A stretch of 35,597 bases of DNA from Propionibacteriales bacterium (GTDB lineage Bacteria > Actinomycetota > Actinomycetes > Propionibacteriales > Nocardioidaceae). The notes beneath the pieces were generated by a model. The model was not told where the DNA came from. It searched no databases and saw only the letters and a program-made list of their open reading frames with translations. The position numbers and the translations under genes were made by a program. The stretch covers positions 1-35,597 of the forward strand of contig JAEKKP010000090.1 in assembly GCA_019510315.1 (NCBI GenBank), read 5' to 3'. Shown here one piece after another: positions 15,312 through 22,351 of this stretch. Numbering within the stretch: position 1 is the first letter of the stretch; every line of letters begins with the position of its first letter.

Positions 15312-16751
15312 CTGATCGAGCCCACCCGCGAGGACCCGGTCGCCGCTGCCCTGAGCGAGGTGGTCGGCGGCCCGGCCGGTCGTCGGGCGCGGCCGCACTC
15401 GTGGTGGACGCCGGTGCGGGTGCTGCTCGCGGTGTACACGGTGGTCTTCGCCGTCGGCCTGCTGCAGAAGTACCCGTGCGGGGAGACGCACTGGTCGAAC
15501 GAGTCCGTGCGCTACGCGAAGATGTGCTACTCCGACGTGCCCTACCTCTACACCGGCAGGGGATTCGCCGAGCAGCACTGGCCGTACGCCGACTCGTTCG
15601 GACGCTACGACGCGATGGAGTACCCCGTCCTGATCTCCTACGTCGCGTGGGGGGCCTCGAAGATCACCGCACTGATGCCGTCGGGACCGTCGCAGGCCGT
15701 GCGTGCGGCGACTCCGGTCGCGAACCTCTGGGGCCTGCCCGGCATGAGCAAGGAGGTCAACACCTACTTCCTGGTGACCGCGCTCCTGCTGTTCGTCTGC
15801 GGGATCGGGGCGGTGCTCTTCCTGGCCGGTGCGAGCCCGGGCCGACCGTGGGACGCGATGGCGTTCGCGCTCTCGCCGGTGCTGATGGTGTCCGCCCTCG
15901 TGAACTGGGACCTGCTCGCGGTGCTGTTCACCGCAGGTGCGCTGTGGGCGTGGGCGCGGGGACGACCGATGCTGGCGGGGGTGATGGTCGGGCTCGGCGT
16001 GGCCGCGAAGCTCTACCCGCTGTTCCTGCTGGGGGCGTTCCTCGTCGACGTCCTGCGCCGGCGCCGCCCCGACCTCTGGGGCCGCGCGGTCGTGGGCGCC
16101 GCCGGGGCGTGGGTGGTCGCCAACCTGCCGGCGCTGCTCAGTGGCGCCGCGGCCTGGAAGGTGTTCTGGACGTTCAACTCCGGGCGCGGCGCCGACCTCG
16201 GCTCGCTCTGGCTGGTCGCCGACCAGCTCGGCCTGCACAGCGACGCCCACCGGATCAACGTGGTCTCCGGCGCCGTCTTCGGGCTCGCCTGCGTCGCGAT
16301 CCTGGCGCTCGGGCTGAGCGCCCCACAGCGGCCGCGGGTCGCGCAGATCGCGTTCCTGGTCGTGGCGGCGTTCCTGGTCGTCAACAAGGTCTACTCGCCG
16401 CAGTACGTGCTGTGGCTGCTGCCGCTGGCCGTGCTGGCGCGGCCGCGCTGGCGCGACCTGCTGATCTGGCAGGCCTGCGAGCTGGCCTACTTCGCCGCGG
16501 TCTGGATCTACCTCGGCGGCTGGCTCGCGCCGTCGTCGGGTGACGACCCCACGGCGTACCAGCTGGCGATCGTGGTGCGCGTGCTCGGCGAGCTCTACCT
16601 GATGGCACTGGTCGTCCGCGACGTCCGGCAGGGCTGGAGTGCCGGCTTCGACGATCCGGACTCAGTCGATCTCGACCCGGTCGAACGTCGTCGTCGTGAA
16701 CCGGACCCTGACGTCGACCTCGTCGCCGGTGGCGGGCACGTCGACGCCTGA
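15312..16751 (+). CDS. Polyprenol-phosphate-dependent glycosyltransferase-like membrane protein (GT87/DUF2029)
   Basis: A multi-pass membrane protein of the GT-C type. Members include mycobacterial alpha-mannosyltransferases of lipoglycan synthesis. I count about ten hydrophobic segments, and the sequence contains SYGYP-like YDAMEYPVL, VNWDLLAVLFTAGALWAW and KVYSPQYVLWLLPL motifs typical of the family. The gene order (after ponA, before rpsF) matches Rv0051. The start is difficult: the conserved-looking PTREDPVAAALSEVVGGPAGRRA lies upstream of the first convenient GTG (15360), and a CTG at 15312 has AGGAG 7 nt before it. I use the CTG; the GTG at 15261, inside ponA, is the alternative. The last 90 bp overlap the convergent racemase-like gene. 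Confidence 0.82.
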   Translation: MIEPTREDPVAAALSEVVGGPAGRRARPHSWWTPVRVLLAVYTVVFAVGLLQKYPCGETHWSNESVRYAKMCYSDVPYLYTGRGFAEQHWPYADSFGRYDAMEYPVLISYVAWGASKITALMPSGPSQAVRAATPVANLWGLPGMSKEVNTYFLVTALLLFVCGIGAVLFLAGASPGRPWDAMAFALSPVLMVSALVNWDLLAVLFTAGALWAWARGRPMLAGVMVGLGVAAKLYPLFLLGAFLVDVLRRRRPDLWGRAVVGAAGAWVVANLPALLSGAAAWKVFWTFNSGRGADLGSLWLVADQLGLHSDAHRINVVSGAVFGLACVAILALGLSAPQRPRVAQIAFLVVAAFLVVNKVYSPQYVLWLLPLAVLARPRWRDLLIWQACELAYFAAVWIYLGGWLAPSSGDDPTAYQLAIVVRVLGELYLMALVVRDVRQGWSAGFDDPDSVDLDPVERRRREPDPDVDLVAGGGHVDA

Positions 16752-17732
16752 GGGCAGGAACAGCATCGAGGACTGCATGTGCGGCGGCTCGGCGAAGTAC
16801 CGGGCCTTGCCCGCGACGGAGTACGGCGACTTCGCCAGGCCGAGCGCGTCGAGGCCGCCTCGCGCCAGGGTGGCCGCGCGGGCGCGGACGCTGCCCTCAC
16901 CGGTCGGCGACTCGAGCCCGATGCCGTGTGCCGTGCCGCCGGAGACCACCAGGAGGCTGCCGGTGCGGGGGACGCTGCGGCCCCGGTAGCCGAACTGCTC
17001 GCCGCGCTCGACGGGGTGCGAGTCGAGCACGCGGGCCGTCACGCTGAGTGCGCCGCGGTCGCCGAGCCACAGCTCGGTGCCGAGGCGAGGACGGAACGAG
17101 AAGTCGGGGTACTGCGCGGCGAGGTCGGCCACGGCCGCTGCATCGAGGTGGGAGACCCAGACGGTGGAGTTCGGCACCCCCGCGGCGACGACGTCGGTCA
17201 TCAGCTCGGCGGCCTCGGCGAGGTTGTCGGCGGTGTCGAGCGGCAGGTGCAGCGAGACGCCCTCGACGCGTACGCCGGCCGGATGGCCGGCCGCGAGGGC
17301 AGCCGCCTCGCGCAGGCCGCGGGCAGTGAAGCCGTGACGCTTCATGGAGGTGAGCCGCTCGAGCACGACGCGCGGGCGGCCGGGCGCCTCGACCAGCGCC
17401 GCCAGGTCGGCGAGCCGGCCGACGGTGTGGACCACGCGCTCGTCGCTCGTGCTCGCGGCACCGTCGTCGTCCCAGGGCCGCCAGGGCGAGAGCACCAGTA
17501 GGTCGCCGTCGAACCGCTGCGCGACGTCGGGCAGCTCGGCGTACGTGCCGACGGCGAGGGTGTCGCAGCCCGCCCCCTGGTCGGCGAGCCACTGGGCGCG
17601 CCGCGCGAGGCTGCCGTTGCCGAACCCGTAGCCGTTGCCCTTGGCCACGGGCACGAGGCCGGGCCGAGCCTCGGCGACGGTGCGCAGGTGTGCCCGCCAG
17701 CGGTCTCCGTCGACGTGGAGGACGAGGCTCAT
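16662..17732 (-). CDS. Alanine racemase-like PLP protein (fold type III), FemX partner
   Basis: A 356-residue protein with the N-terminal PLP barrel of alanine racemases: VPVAKGNGYGFG (near residues 28-39) corresponds to the VKANAYGHG signature, with the Schiff-base lysine kept and two residues changed to glycine. LERLTSMKRHGF and GVSLHLPLD continue the barrel. The C-terminal part is less like true alanine racemase, and the usual catalytic tyrosine motif is not clear, so racemisation of alanine is not assured. The ATG shares one base with the stop of femX (TGATG), so the two are made together. A role in supplying or handling an amino acid for the peptidoglycan bridge is inferred from this pairing. 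Confidence 0.75.
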   Translation of the reverse strand: MSLVLHVDGDRWRAHLRTVAEARPGLVPVAKGNGYGFGNGSLARRAQWLADQGAGCDTLAVGTYAELPDVAQRFDGDLLVLSPWRPWDDDGAASTSDERVVHTVGRLADLAALVEAPGRPRVVLERLTSMKRHGFTARGLREAAALAAGHPAGVRVEGVSLHLPLDTADNLAEAAELMTDVVAAGVPNSTVWVSHLDAAAVADLAAQYPDFSFRPRLGTELWLGDRGALSVTARVLDSHPVERGEQFGYRGRSVPRTGSLLVVSGGTAHGIGLESPTGEGSVRARAATLARGGLDALGLAKSPYSVAGKARYFAEPPHMQSSMLFLPSGVDVPATGDEVDVRVRFTTTTFDRVEID

Positions 17733-18970
17733 CAGCCACGCCGCTTCAGGTAGAGCTCGAAGGCCTTGTAGATCGGCCGGTTGAGCGGGAGGTCCCACTC
17801 GCCGGCGTACTCGATCGCCTCGCCGCCGGTGCCGACCTTGAACTGGATCAGGCCCACATGGGGGTCGTCGCTGGTGAGGGTGTCGGTGATGCCGCGGAGG
17901 TCGTAGATCTCGGCGCCGGCGGCGATCGAGTCGCGGATCATCTGCCACTGGACGGCGTTGGAGCCGCGGACGTCGCGCTTGTCGCTCGAGGACGCGCCGT
18001 AGGAGTACCAGGTGTGGCTGCCGACCCGGATCCAGATGGTCGCCGCGACCAGGTCGCCCTCGTGGTGGGCGAGATAGAGCCGGATGCGGTCGTCGTCCTC
18101 GCCGCCGAGGGCCTCGAACATCGTCTCGAAGTACGACAGCGGGCGCGGGGTGAAGTGGTCGCGCTCGGCGGTGTGCGCGTAGAGCGCGTGGAACGCCGCG
18201 AGGTCAGTGTTCTCGGTGGTTGAGCCTGTCGAAACCGAGCCTGTCGAAACCGAGCCGGTCGAAACCGAGCCGGTCGAGACCACGACGCCGGCCTTCGCGG
18301 CCTTCTTGATGTTGCGCCGCCACTGCTGGTTCATCCCGGCGAGCACGTCGTCCTCGGTGCGGGGCTTGCCCTCGCTGTCGCGCAGCGGCACCCAGAAGTT
18401 GTACTGCGGCTGGCCCGCCGCGAAGCCGCCGACCGTCGCCTGCGCGCGCCAGCCGAGCTCGCGGAGCTGGGAGACCACCTTCGCGCCGGCCTGGCTGCGC
18501 TCGGTGGGCGGCAGCATCGTCAGGCTGGTGACGGCCTCGTCGGCGATGCCTTCCTTGACCTGTGCCGCGCTCCAGCGCCGGGTGACGACCGGCGGCCCCA
18601 GCCGGATGCCGAACGCGCCGTGGGCCTTGAGGTGGGCCGCCATCGGCACCAGCCAGGCGCCGAGGTCGTCGGTGTCCCAGTCGATGACGGGGCCCTCGGG
18701 CAGGTAGGCGAGGTAGCGGCGGACCTTCGGCAGCTGCCGGTAGAGCACGAGGCCGGCACCGACCAGCTCACCGCTGGGCGAGCCGGGGAGCGACCAGCCG
18801 AGGGACTCGGCCTTCCACTCGCGCTTGACCTTCGCCCAGGCCGGCGTCTGCAGGAAACTTACGGTCGGTCGCTCCGCTCCCCCGTGGCTGCGCCGGGCCG
18901 ACTCGCGGGTCCGCAGGAACGCGAGGTGCTCCTCGGTCGTGATGGTGCGGACGGCGAGGGGCGAGGTCAC
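17732..18970 (-). CDS. FemX/FemAB-like peptidoglycan bridge aminoacyltransferase
   Basis: Probably transfers an amino acid from aminoacyl-tRNA to the peptide stem of lipid II. The 412-residue protein has two GNAT-like halves typical of the Fem family (FLQTPAWAKVKREW, YLPEGPVIDW, then NQQWRRNIKKAAKAGV, TWYSYGASSSDKRDVRGSNAVQWQMI and a GTGGEAIEYAGEWDLPLN end). Residues about 229-249 are four VSTGS-like repeats encoded by a 15-bp DNA repeat; they replace the start of the linker between the halves. The GTG at 18970 is 7 nt after a TAGGCT -10 element, so it is probably leaderless. It forms a two-gene unit with the racemase-like gene. Confidence 0.87.
   Translation of the reverse strand: MTSPLAVRTITTEEHLAFLRTRESARRSHGGAERPTVSFLQTPAWAKVKREWKAESLGWSLPGSPSGELVGAGLVLYRQLPKVRRYLAYLPEGPVIDWDTDDLGAWLVPMAAHLKAHGAFGIRLGPPVVTRRWSAAQVKEGIADEAVTSLTMLPPTERSQAGAKVVSQLRELGWRAQATVGGFAAGQPQYNFWVPLRDSEGKPRTEDDVLAGMNQQWRRNIKKAAKAGVVVSTGSVSTGSVSTGSVSTGSTTENTDLAAFHALYAHTAERDHFTPRPLSYFETMFEALGGEDDDRIRLYLAHHEGDLVAATIWIRVGSHTWYSYGASSSDKRDVRGSNAVQWQMIRDSIAAGAEIYDLRGITDTLTSDDPHVGLIQFKVGTGGEAIEYAGEWDLPLNRPIYKAFELYLKRRG
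18223..18282. repeat. Four in-frame 15-bp tandem repeats inside the femX-like gene
   Basis: GAGCCTGTCGAAACC occurs twice, then GAGCCGGTCGAAACC and GAGCCGGTCGAGACC, all head to tail. The block is bounded by GTGGT on the left and ACCAC on the right. The unit resembles the dispersed GGTTTCGACAGGCTCAACC palindrome I recall from many actinobacterial genomes. On the coding strand each unit gives five residues (VSTGS), so the reading frame is kept. Confidence 0.85.
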
Positions 18971-18977
18971 GTCGGCG

Positions 18978-18983
18978 AGCCTA
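18978..18983 (-). promoter_or_regulatory. -10 element (TAGGCT) of femX, overlapping the nfo stop codon
   Basis: TAGGCT on the minus strand lies 7 nt before GTG 18970. Its first three bases are the TAG stop codon of the upstream endonuclease gene. Confidence 0.5.
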
Positions 18984-19775
18984 GAGCCGTTCGCGCAGCC
19001 AGGCGAAGTCGGCCTTGTGCTCGGCCGGCCCGCCGGGCGTCTCGCAGATCACGGGGGCGCCGGCGGCCCGGACCACACCGGCCAGCTCGTCGGGGTGGAT
19101 CTCGCCGCTGCCGAAGCTGGTGTGCCGGTCGGCGCCCGAGCCGAACGCGTCGCGGCTGTCGTTGGCGTGCACCAGGTCGATGCGTCCGGTCACCGCGCGG
19201 ATCTGGTCGACCGCGTCGCCGAGCGGGATGCCGCTGGCCCAGGCGTGGCAGGTGTCCAGGCAGAACCCGACCTGCTCGGCACCCTCGGCCGCGGAGATCG
19301 CCTCCCACACACCGGCGATCCGGTCGAGGTGGCGGGTCATGGCGTTGTCGCCGCCAGCGGTGTTCTCGATCAGCACCGGCACCTTGAGGTCGGTGGCCTC
19401 CACCGCCTTGCGCCAGTTGTCGAAGCCCTTCGCCGGATCGTCATCCTTGTTGACGTGGCCGCCGTGCACGATCAGCCCCTTGGCGCCGATCTCGGCGGCG
19501 GCGTCGACGTGCTGCTGCAGCAGCTTGCGGCTGGGGATCCGGATCCGGTTGTTGGTGGTGGCGACGTTGACGATGTACGGCGCGTGCACGTAGAGGTCGA
19601 TCCCGGCGGCCTCGGCATCGGCCTTGAGGCCGGCCGCCCCGCCGGCGTACCGGAACTCGGGGCCCTTGTAGCCCTGCGGGTCGCCGAGGAAGAACTGCAC
19701 CAGCGTGGTGCCGCGGGCCTCGGCCTCCGCGATCGGGTCGTCCTGCGGGACGTGTGCTCCGATGCTGAACGTCAT
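18981..19775 (-). CDS. nfo: Deoxyribonuclease IV (endonuclease IV, AP endonuclease)
   Basis: Cleaves DNA at abasic sites in base excision repair. The 264-residue TIM-barrel protein keeps the metal-binding motifs of the family: [40 protein letters not shown], and [16 protein letters not shown] followed by FGSGEI. It is slightly shorter than E. coli Nfo (about 285). The ATG at 19775 lies 7 nt after a TAGGGT -10 element, so the message is probably leaderless; the ORF-track extension to 19898 is not needed. It is divergent from rpsF and 10 bp upstream of femX, which has its own -10 element. Confidence 0.93.
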   Translation of the reverse strand: MTFSIGAHVPQDDPIAEAEARGTTLVQFFLGDPQGYKGPEFRYAGGAAGLKADAEAAGIDLYVHAPYIVNVATTNNRIRIPSRKLLQQHVDAAAEIGAKGLIVHGGHVNKDDDPAKGFDNWRKAVEATDLKVPVLIENTAGGDNAMTRHLDRIAGVWEAISAAEGAEQVGFCLDTCHAWASGIPLGDAVDQIRAVTGRIDLVHANDSRDAFGSGADRHTSFGSGEIHPDELAGVVRAAGAPVICETPGGPAEHKADFAWLRERL

Positions 19776-19782
19776 GGCGCCC

Positions 19783-19788
19783 ACCCTA
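19783..19788 (-). promoter_or_regulatory. -10 element (TAGGGT) of nfo, leaderless
   Basis: TAGGGT on the minus strand, a 7-nt spacer, then ATG at 19775. Confidence 0.5.
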
Positions 19789-19856
19789 GGAGCCGCCGAC
19801 GACACGATCGACCGCAGCCTGTGGATCACGATTTCCCTGCGGGCGGGTGCCGTTGT

Positions 19857-19862
19857 TACCCT
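19857..19862 (+). promoter_or_regulatory. Candidate -10 element (TACCCT) of the rpsF operon
   Basis: TACCCT lies 78 bp upstream of the rpsF start and just before the two leader hairpins. No convincing -35 is seen; the call rests on the TANNNT pattern used elsewhere in this window. Confidence 0.4.
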
Positions 19863-19870
19863 TGCCCGTC

Positions 19871-19920
19871 GCTCCCTCCGGGGAGCTCCTCCTGTCACGG
19901 AACGTCCGTGGCCGCCTGAG
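19871..19920 (+). promoter_or_regulatory. Structured rpsF leader, candidate S6:S18 autoregulatory site
   Basis: Two perfect hairpins precede the ribosome binding site: GCTCCC-TCCG-GGGAGC (19871-19886) and CACGGA-ACG-TCCGTG (19896-19910), the second followed by GCCGCC. In E. coli and B. subtilis the S6:S18 complex binds a leader stem with a nearby CCG. This element has a similar layout, but I have not matched it to a covariance model. Confidence 0.4.
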
Positions 19921-19939
19921 TCCGAAGGAGGTAGGCAGC

Positions 19940-20230
19940 TTGCGTGCCTACGAACTGATGGTGATCCTCGACCCCGAGCTCGAGGAGCGCACCGTCGCCC
20001 CGTCCCTCGACACGTACCTCAACGTCGTGCGCAACGACGGTGGCACCGTCGAGAACGTCGACATCTGGGGTCGCCGTCGTCTTGCCTACGAGATCGACAA
20101 GAAGCCCGAGGGCATCTACGCCGTCGTGACGCTGCAGGCCGAGCCGGCCACCGTCAAGGAGCTCGACCGTCAGCTCTCCCTGAACGAGTCGGTGCTTCGC
20201 ACTAAGGTCATTCGTCCCGACGCTCGCTGA
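19940..20230 (+). CDS. rpsF: 30S ribosomal protein S6
   Basis: A small-subunit protein that pairs with S18 on the platform. The 96-residue product begins [16 protein letters not shown] and contains the conserved [21 protein letters not shown] motif. The start is the TTG at 19940, preceded by a near-perfect AAGGAGGT site 7 nt upstream. The 127-residue ORF in the track is extended through the leader. It heads the rpsF-ssb-rpsR-rplI operon, the usual order in actinobacteria. A structured leader suggests feedback control by S6:S18. The C-terminus lacks the extended acidic tail of E. coli S6. Confidence 0.97.
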   Translation: MRAYELMVILDPELEERTVAPSLDTYLNVVRNDGGTVENVDIWGRRRLAYEIDKKPEGIYAVVTLQAEPATVKELDRQLSLNESVLRTKVIRPDAR

Positions 20231-20273
20231 TCCAGCGCAGCGCCGCACGACCACCGATCCAGGAGGATCTTCC

Positions 20274-20849
20274 ATGGCTGGCGAGACCGTCATCACCGTT
20301 GTCGGCAACCTGACCGGCGACCCGGAGCTCCGCTTCACCCCGTCGGGTGCGGCCGTCGCGAACTTCACGATCGCCTCGACCCCCCGCAACTTCGACAAGC
20401 AGACCAACGAGTGGAAGGACGGCGACACGCTGTTCCTGAACTGCTCGATCTGGCGGCAGGCGGCAGAGAACGTCGCCGAGTCGCTGCAGAAGGGCATGCG
20501 GGTCGTGGCGCAGGGGCGGCTCAAGCAGCGCTCGTACGAGACCCGTGAGGGCGAGAAGCGCACGGTCGTCGAGCTCGACGTCGAAGAGGTCGGCCCCAGC
20601 CTGAAGTACTCCACCGCCAAGGTCACCCGGGTCACCCGCGGTGGCGGCGGCGGCGGGTTCAGCGGTGGCGGCGGCGACGACCCGTGGGCGAGCCAGCCCG
20701 CCGCGCCCCAGCAGGGCGGCGCACCGGCCGGCCAGGCCTGGGGTGGGCAGCAGGGTGGCGGCGCCGCTCCGCAGCAGGGCGCCCCGCAGGGCCAGCCGGC
20801 CCAGGACCCGTGGGCCGTGCCCGGTGGGTCCGAAGAGCCCCCGTTCTGA
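20274..20849 (+). CDS. ssb: Single-stranded DNA-binding protein
   Basis: Coats single-stranded DNA in replication, repair and recombination and recruits partners through its C-terminal tip. The 191-residue protein has an OB fold (about residues 1-112: [42 protein letters not shown]), then a Gly/Gln/Pro-rich disordered linker, and the tip EEPPF, the equivalent of the DDEPPF partner-binding end. AGGAGG precedes the ATG. It lies between rpsF and rpsR in the usual order. The DNA at its stop codon is tandemly repeated (see the repeat at 20841). Confidence 0.97.
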   Translation: MAGETVITVVGNLTGDPELRFTPSGAAVANFTIASTPRNFDKQTNEWKDGDTLFLNCSIWRQAAENVAESLQKGMRVVAQGRLKQRSYETREGEKRTVVELDVEEVGPSLKYSTAKVTRVTRGGGGGGFSGGGGDDPWASQPAAPQQGGAPAGQAWGGQQGGGAAPQQGAPQGQPAQDPWAVPGGSEEPPF

Positions 20850-20879
20850 CGGTCCGTTCTGACCGTCCGTTCTGATCAA
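20841..20879. repeat. 13-bp tandem repeat spanning the ssb stop codon
   Basis: CCGTTCTGACGGT, CCGTTCTGACCGT and CCGTTCTGATCAA lie head to tail. The first copy includes the last codons and TGA of ssb; the other two follow in the spacer. The copies preserve TTCTGA, so the end of ssb appears to have been duplicated twice by slippage. Confidence 0.75.
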
Positions 20880-20903
20880 TCCAACGATCCAAAGCCAACC
20901 ATT

Positions 20904-20919
20904 CCGGCATGACTGCCGG
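20904..20919 (+). promoter_or_regulatory. Small hairpin before rpsR
   Basis: CCGGCA-TGAC-TGCCGG is a perfect 6-bp stem in the ssb-rpsR spacer, 23 bp before the rpsR start. No T tract follows, so it is more likely an mRNA stability or processing element than a terminator. Confidence 0.35.
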
Positions 20920-20942
20920 GCTCACTGAAAGGGAGCACCACA

Positions 20943-21179
20943 ATGGCCAAGGCAGTGATGCGCAAGCCGAAGAAGAAGGTTTGCCAGTTCTGCAAGGAGA
21001 AGGCGACCTCGGTCGACTACAAGGACACCAATCTCCTGCGCAAGTTCATCTCCGACCGCGGCAAGATCCGCGCGCGTCGGGTCACCGGCAACTGCGTGCA
21101 GCACCAGCGCGACGTCGCCACGGCGGTCAAGAACGCCCGTGAGGTCGCGCTCCTGCCCTACACGTCCACGGCGCGCTGA
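20943..21179 (+). CDS. rpsR: 30S ribosomal protein S18, zinc-type
   Basis: A small-subunit platform protein that partners S6. The 78-residue product has the conserved [19 protein letters not shown] core. CQFC near residue 14 and the later NCVQHQ give a Cys-Cys-Cys-His-like set, which marks the zinc-binding (C+) form. Actinobacteria often have a second, cysteine-free S18 made under zinc starvation; it is not in this window. The AAGGGAG site precedes the ATG. The gene is third in the ribosomal-ssb operon. Confidence 0.97.
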   Translation: MAKAVMRKPKKKVCQFCKEKATSVDYKDTNLLRKFISDRGKIRARRVTGNCVQHQRDVATAVKNAREVALLPYTSTAR

Positions 21180-21191
21180 GAGGGGCTGGAC

Positions 21192-21635
21192 ATGAAGCTC
21201 ATCCTCACCCAGGAGGTCACCGGACTCGGTGCCCCCGGTGACGTCGTCGAGGTCAAGGACGGCTACGGCCGCAACTACCTGGTGCCGCGCGGTCTCGCGA
21301 TCGTGTGGACCCGTGGTGGCGAGAAGACCATCGAGTCGATCAAGAAGGCCCGTGAGTCGCGCTCGGTCCGCGACGAGGCGCACGCTGCCGAGGTCAAGGC
21401 CAAGCTCGAGGGCTCGACCTTCCAGGTCAAGGTCCGCGCCGGTGAGGGCGGTCGCCTCTTCGGCGCCGTCACCACCGCCGACATCGCCTCGGCGATCGTC
21501 GACGCCGGCGCCGAGGTCGACAAGCGCACGATCGTGGTGGCCAACCCGATCAAGTCGCTCGGTGCGCACACCGTCACCGTGAAGGTGCACGACGACGTCG
21601 AGGCGCAGGTCAGCCTCAACGTCGTCCCCGCCTGA
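21192..21635 (+). CDS. rplI: 50S ribosomal protein L9
   Basis: A large-subunit protein at the base of the L1 stalk. The 147-residue product has the N-terminal rRNA-binding domain ([36 protein letters not shown]), a central helix and the C-terminal domain ([15 protein letters not shown]). It starts 12 bp after rpsR with GAGGGG upstream. It is the last gene of the operon and is followed by a strong double palindrome. In M. tuberculosis dnaB follows within about 1 kb; here two minus-strand genes lie between. Confidence 0.97.
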   Translation: MKLILTQEVTGLGAPGDVVEVKDGYGRNYLVPRGLAIVWTRGGEKTIESIKKARESRSVRDEAHAAEVKAKLEGSTFQVKVRAGEGGRLFGAVTTADIASAIVDAGAEVDKRTIVVANPIKSLGAHTVTVKVHDDVEAQVSLNVVPA

Positions 21636-21642
21636 CGCAGAA

Positions 21643-21705
21643 TTCACTACCGCGGTAGTGAAACCGCCGCTTCCCGTACGGAATTCCGTACGAGAAGCGG
21701 CGGTT
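21643..21705. terminator. Double-palindrome bidirectional terminator between rplI and a convergent gene
   Basis: Two inverted repeats lie side by side. The first is a perfect 20-bp palindrome (TTCACTACCGCGGTAGTGAA, 21643-21662). The second has 12-bp arms (AACCGCCGCTTC, 21662-21673, and its complement at 21694-21705) around an 18-bp palindrome CGTACGGAATTCCGTACG, broken only by one C-A mismatch. It sits between converging stop codons at 21635 and 21714. Confidence 0.8.
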
Positions 21706-21713
21706 CTGTGTCG

Positions 21714-22319
21714 TCAGCGTTCCTCGGTGCGCGACGGCGGGTGGATCTCGAGGGGTCCCGGTCCGCCGAGCCACTCCTTGCGGTGCACCCGGAACAGGTA
21801 GTAGACGAACACCACGTTGACCAGGCCGATGCCGACGAGCGTCGGGTTCACCAGGCTGTCGACGCCGCCGCCGTACGCGATCACGGGGAGCACGACGAGC
21901 GCGCCCAGCGCCCAGGTGAGGACCCCGAAGCGGCCCGCGACGTACCGGTCCCGGGGAGTGCGCAGCTCGGCCTCACGACCGATGGTCCGGGCGAGGACCA
22001 GGGCGAAGACCGTCTGCGGCAACGACAGGAACCACTGGAAGGACACCTGGATGGAGTCGTTGTACTCGGGCGCCAGCAGGTGGTTCAGCTGCGGGAACCA
22101 CAACGGCACGCTGACGACGAACGCCACCCAGGCGAGCCAGCCGACCACGTCGACGTCGAGGTGTCCGCGGAGCGCGCGCACGCCGTAGAGCACGAGCAGC
22201 CAGCCGATCGGGTCGGGCAGGGCGTCGTAGAACTGCCAGGCCGGGTGCGGGTCGTGCGGGAAGTTCGCCGGCACGAGCACGATGACGAGCCCCATCGCGA
22301 TCCTCTGCAGCGGCGACAT
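21714..22319 (-). CDS. Hypothetical multi-pass membrane protein
   Basis: A 201-residue protein I do not recognise. It has about five hydrophobic segments (RIAMGLVIVLVPANF, PIGWLLVLYGVRAL, VGWLAWVAFVVSVPLWF, VLTWALGALVVLPVIAYGG, LVGIGLVNVVFVYYLF) and a short polar C-terminus. There are no obvious catalytic motifs. The ATG at 22319 lies 6 nt after a TAGGCT -10 element, so it is probably leaderless and transcribed alone. It is convergent with rplI and downstream of the MATE gene on the same strand, 32 bp away. Codon use looks like that of its neighbours. Confidence 0.8.
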   Translation of the reverse strand: MSPLQRIAMGLVIVLVPANFPHDPHPAWQFYDALPDPIGWLLVLYGVRALRGHLDVDVVGWLAWVAFVVSVPLWFPQLNHLLAPEYNDSIQVSFQWFLSLPQTVFALVLARTIGREAELRTPRDRYVAGRFGVLTWALGALVVLPVIAYGGGVDSLVNPTLVGIGLVNVVFVYYLFRVHRKEWLGGPGPLEIHPPSRTEER

Positions 22320-22325
22320 GGCGAC

Positions 22326-22331
22326 AGCCTA
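22326..22331 (-). promoter_or_regulatory. -10 element (TAGGCT) of the hypothetical membrane protein gene, leaderless
   Basis: TAGGCT on the minus strand, a 6-nt spacer, then ATG at 22319. Confidence 0.5.
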
Positions 22332-22351
22332 GGGTCGCCGCCGGAGCGGCC

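Noticed and set aside
12002-15439. 1145-residue minus-strand ORF opposite ponA
   Set aside because: It has low-complexity Arg/Gly/Leu composition and no family motifs, and the opposite strand encodes a complete class A PBP with all catalytic motifs.
18223-18282. CRISPR-like array
   Set aside because: The units are 15 bp, directly adjacent with no spacers, and lie in frame within a gene.
20909-21142. Small plus-strand ORF overlapping rpsR in another frame
   Set aside because: It lacks a ribosome binding site and reads through rpsR out of frame.
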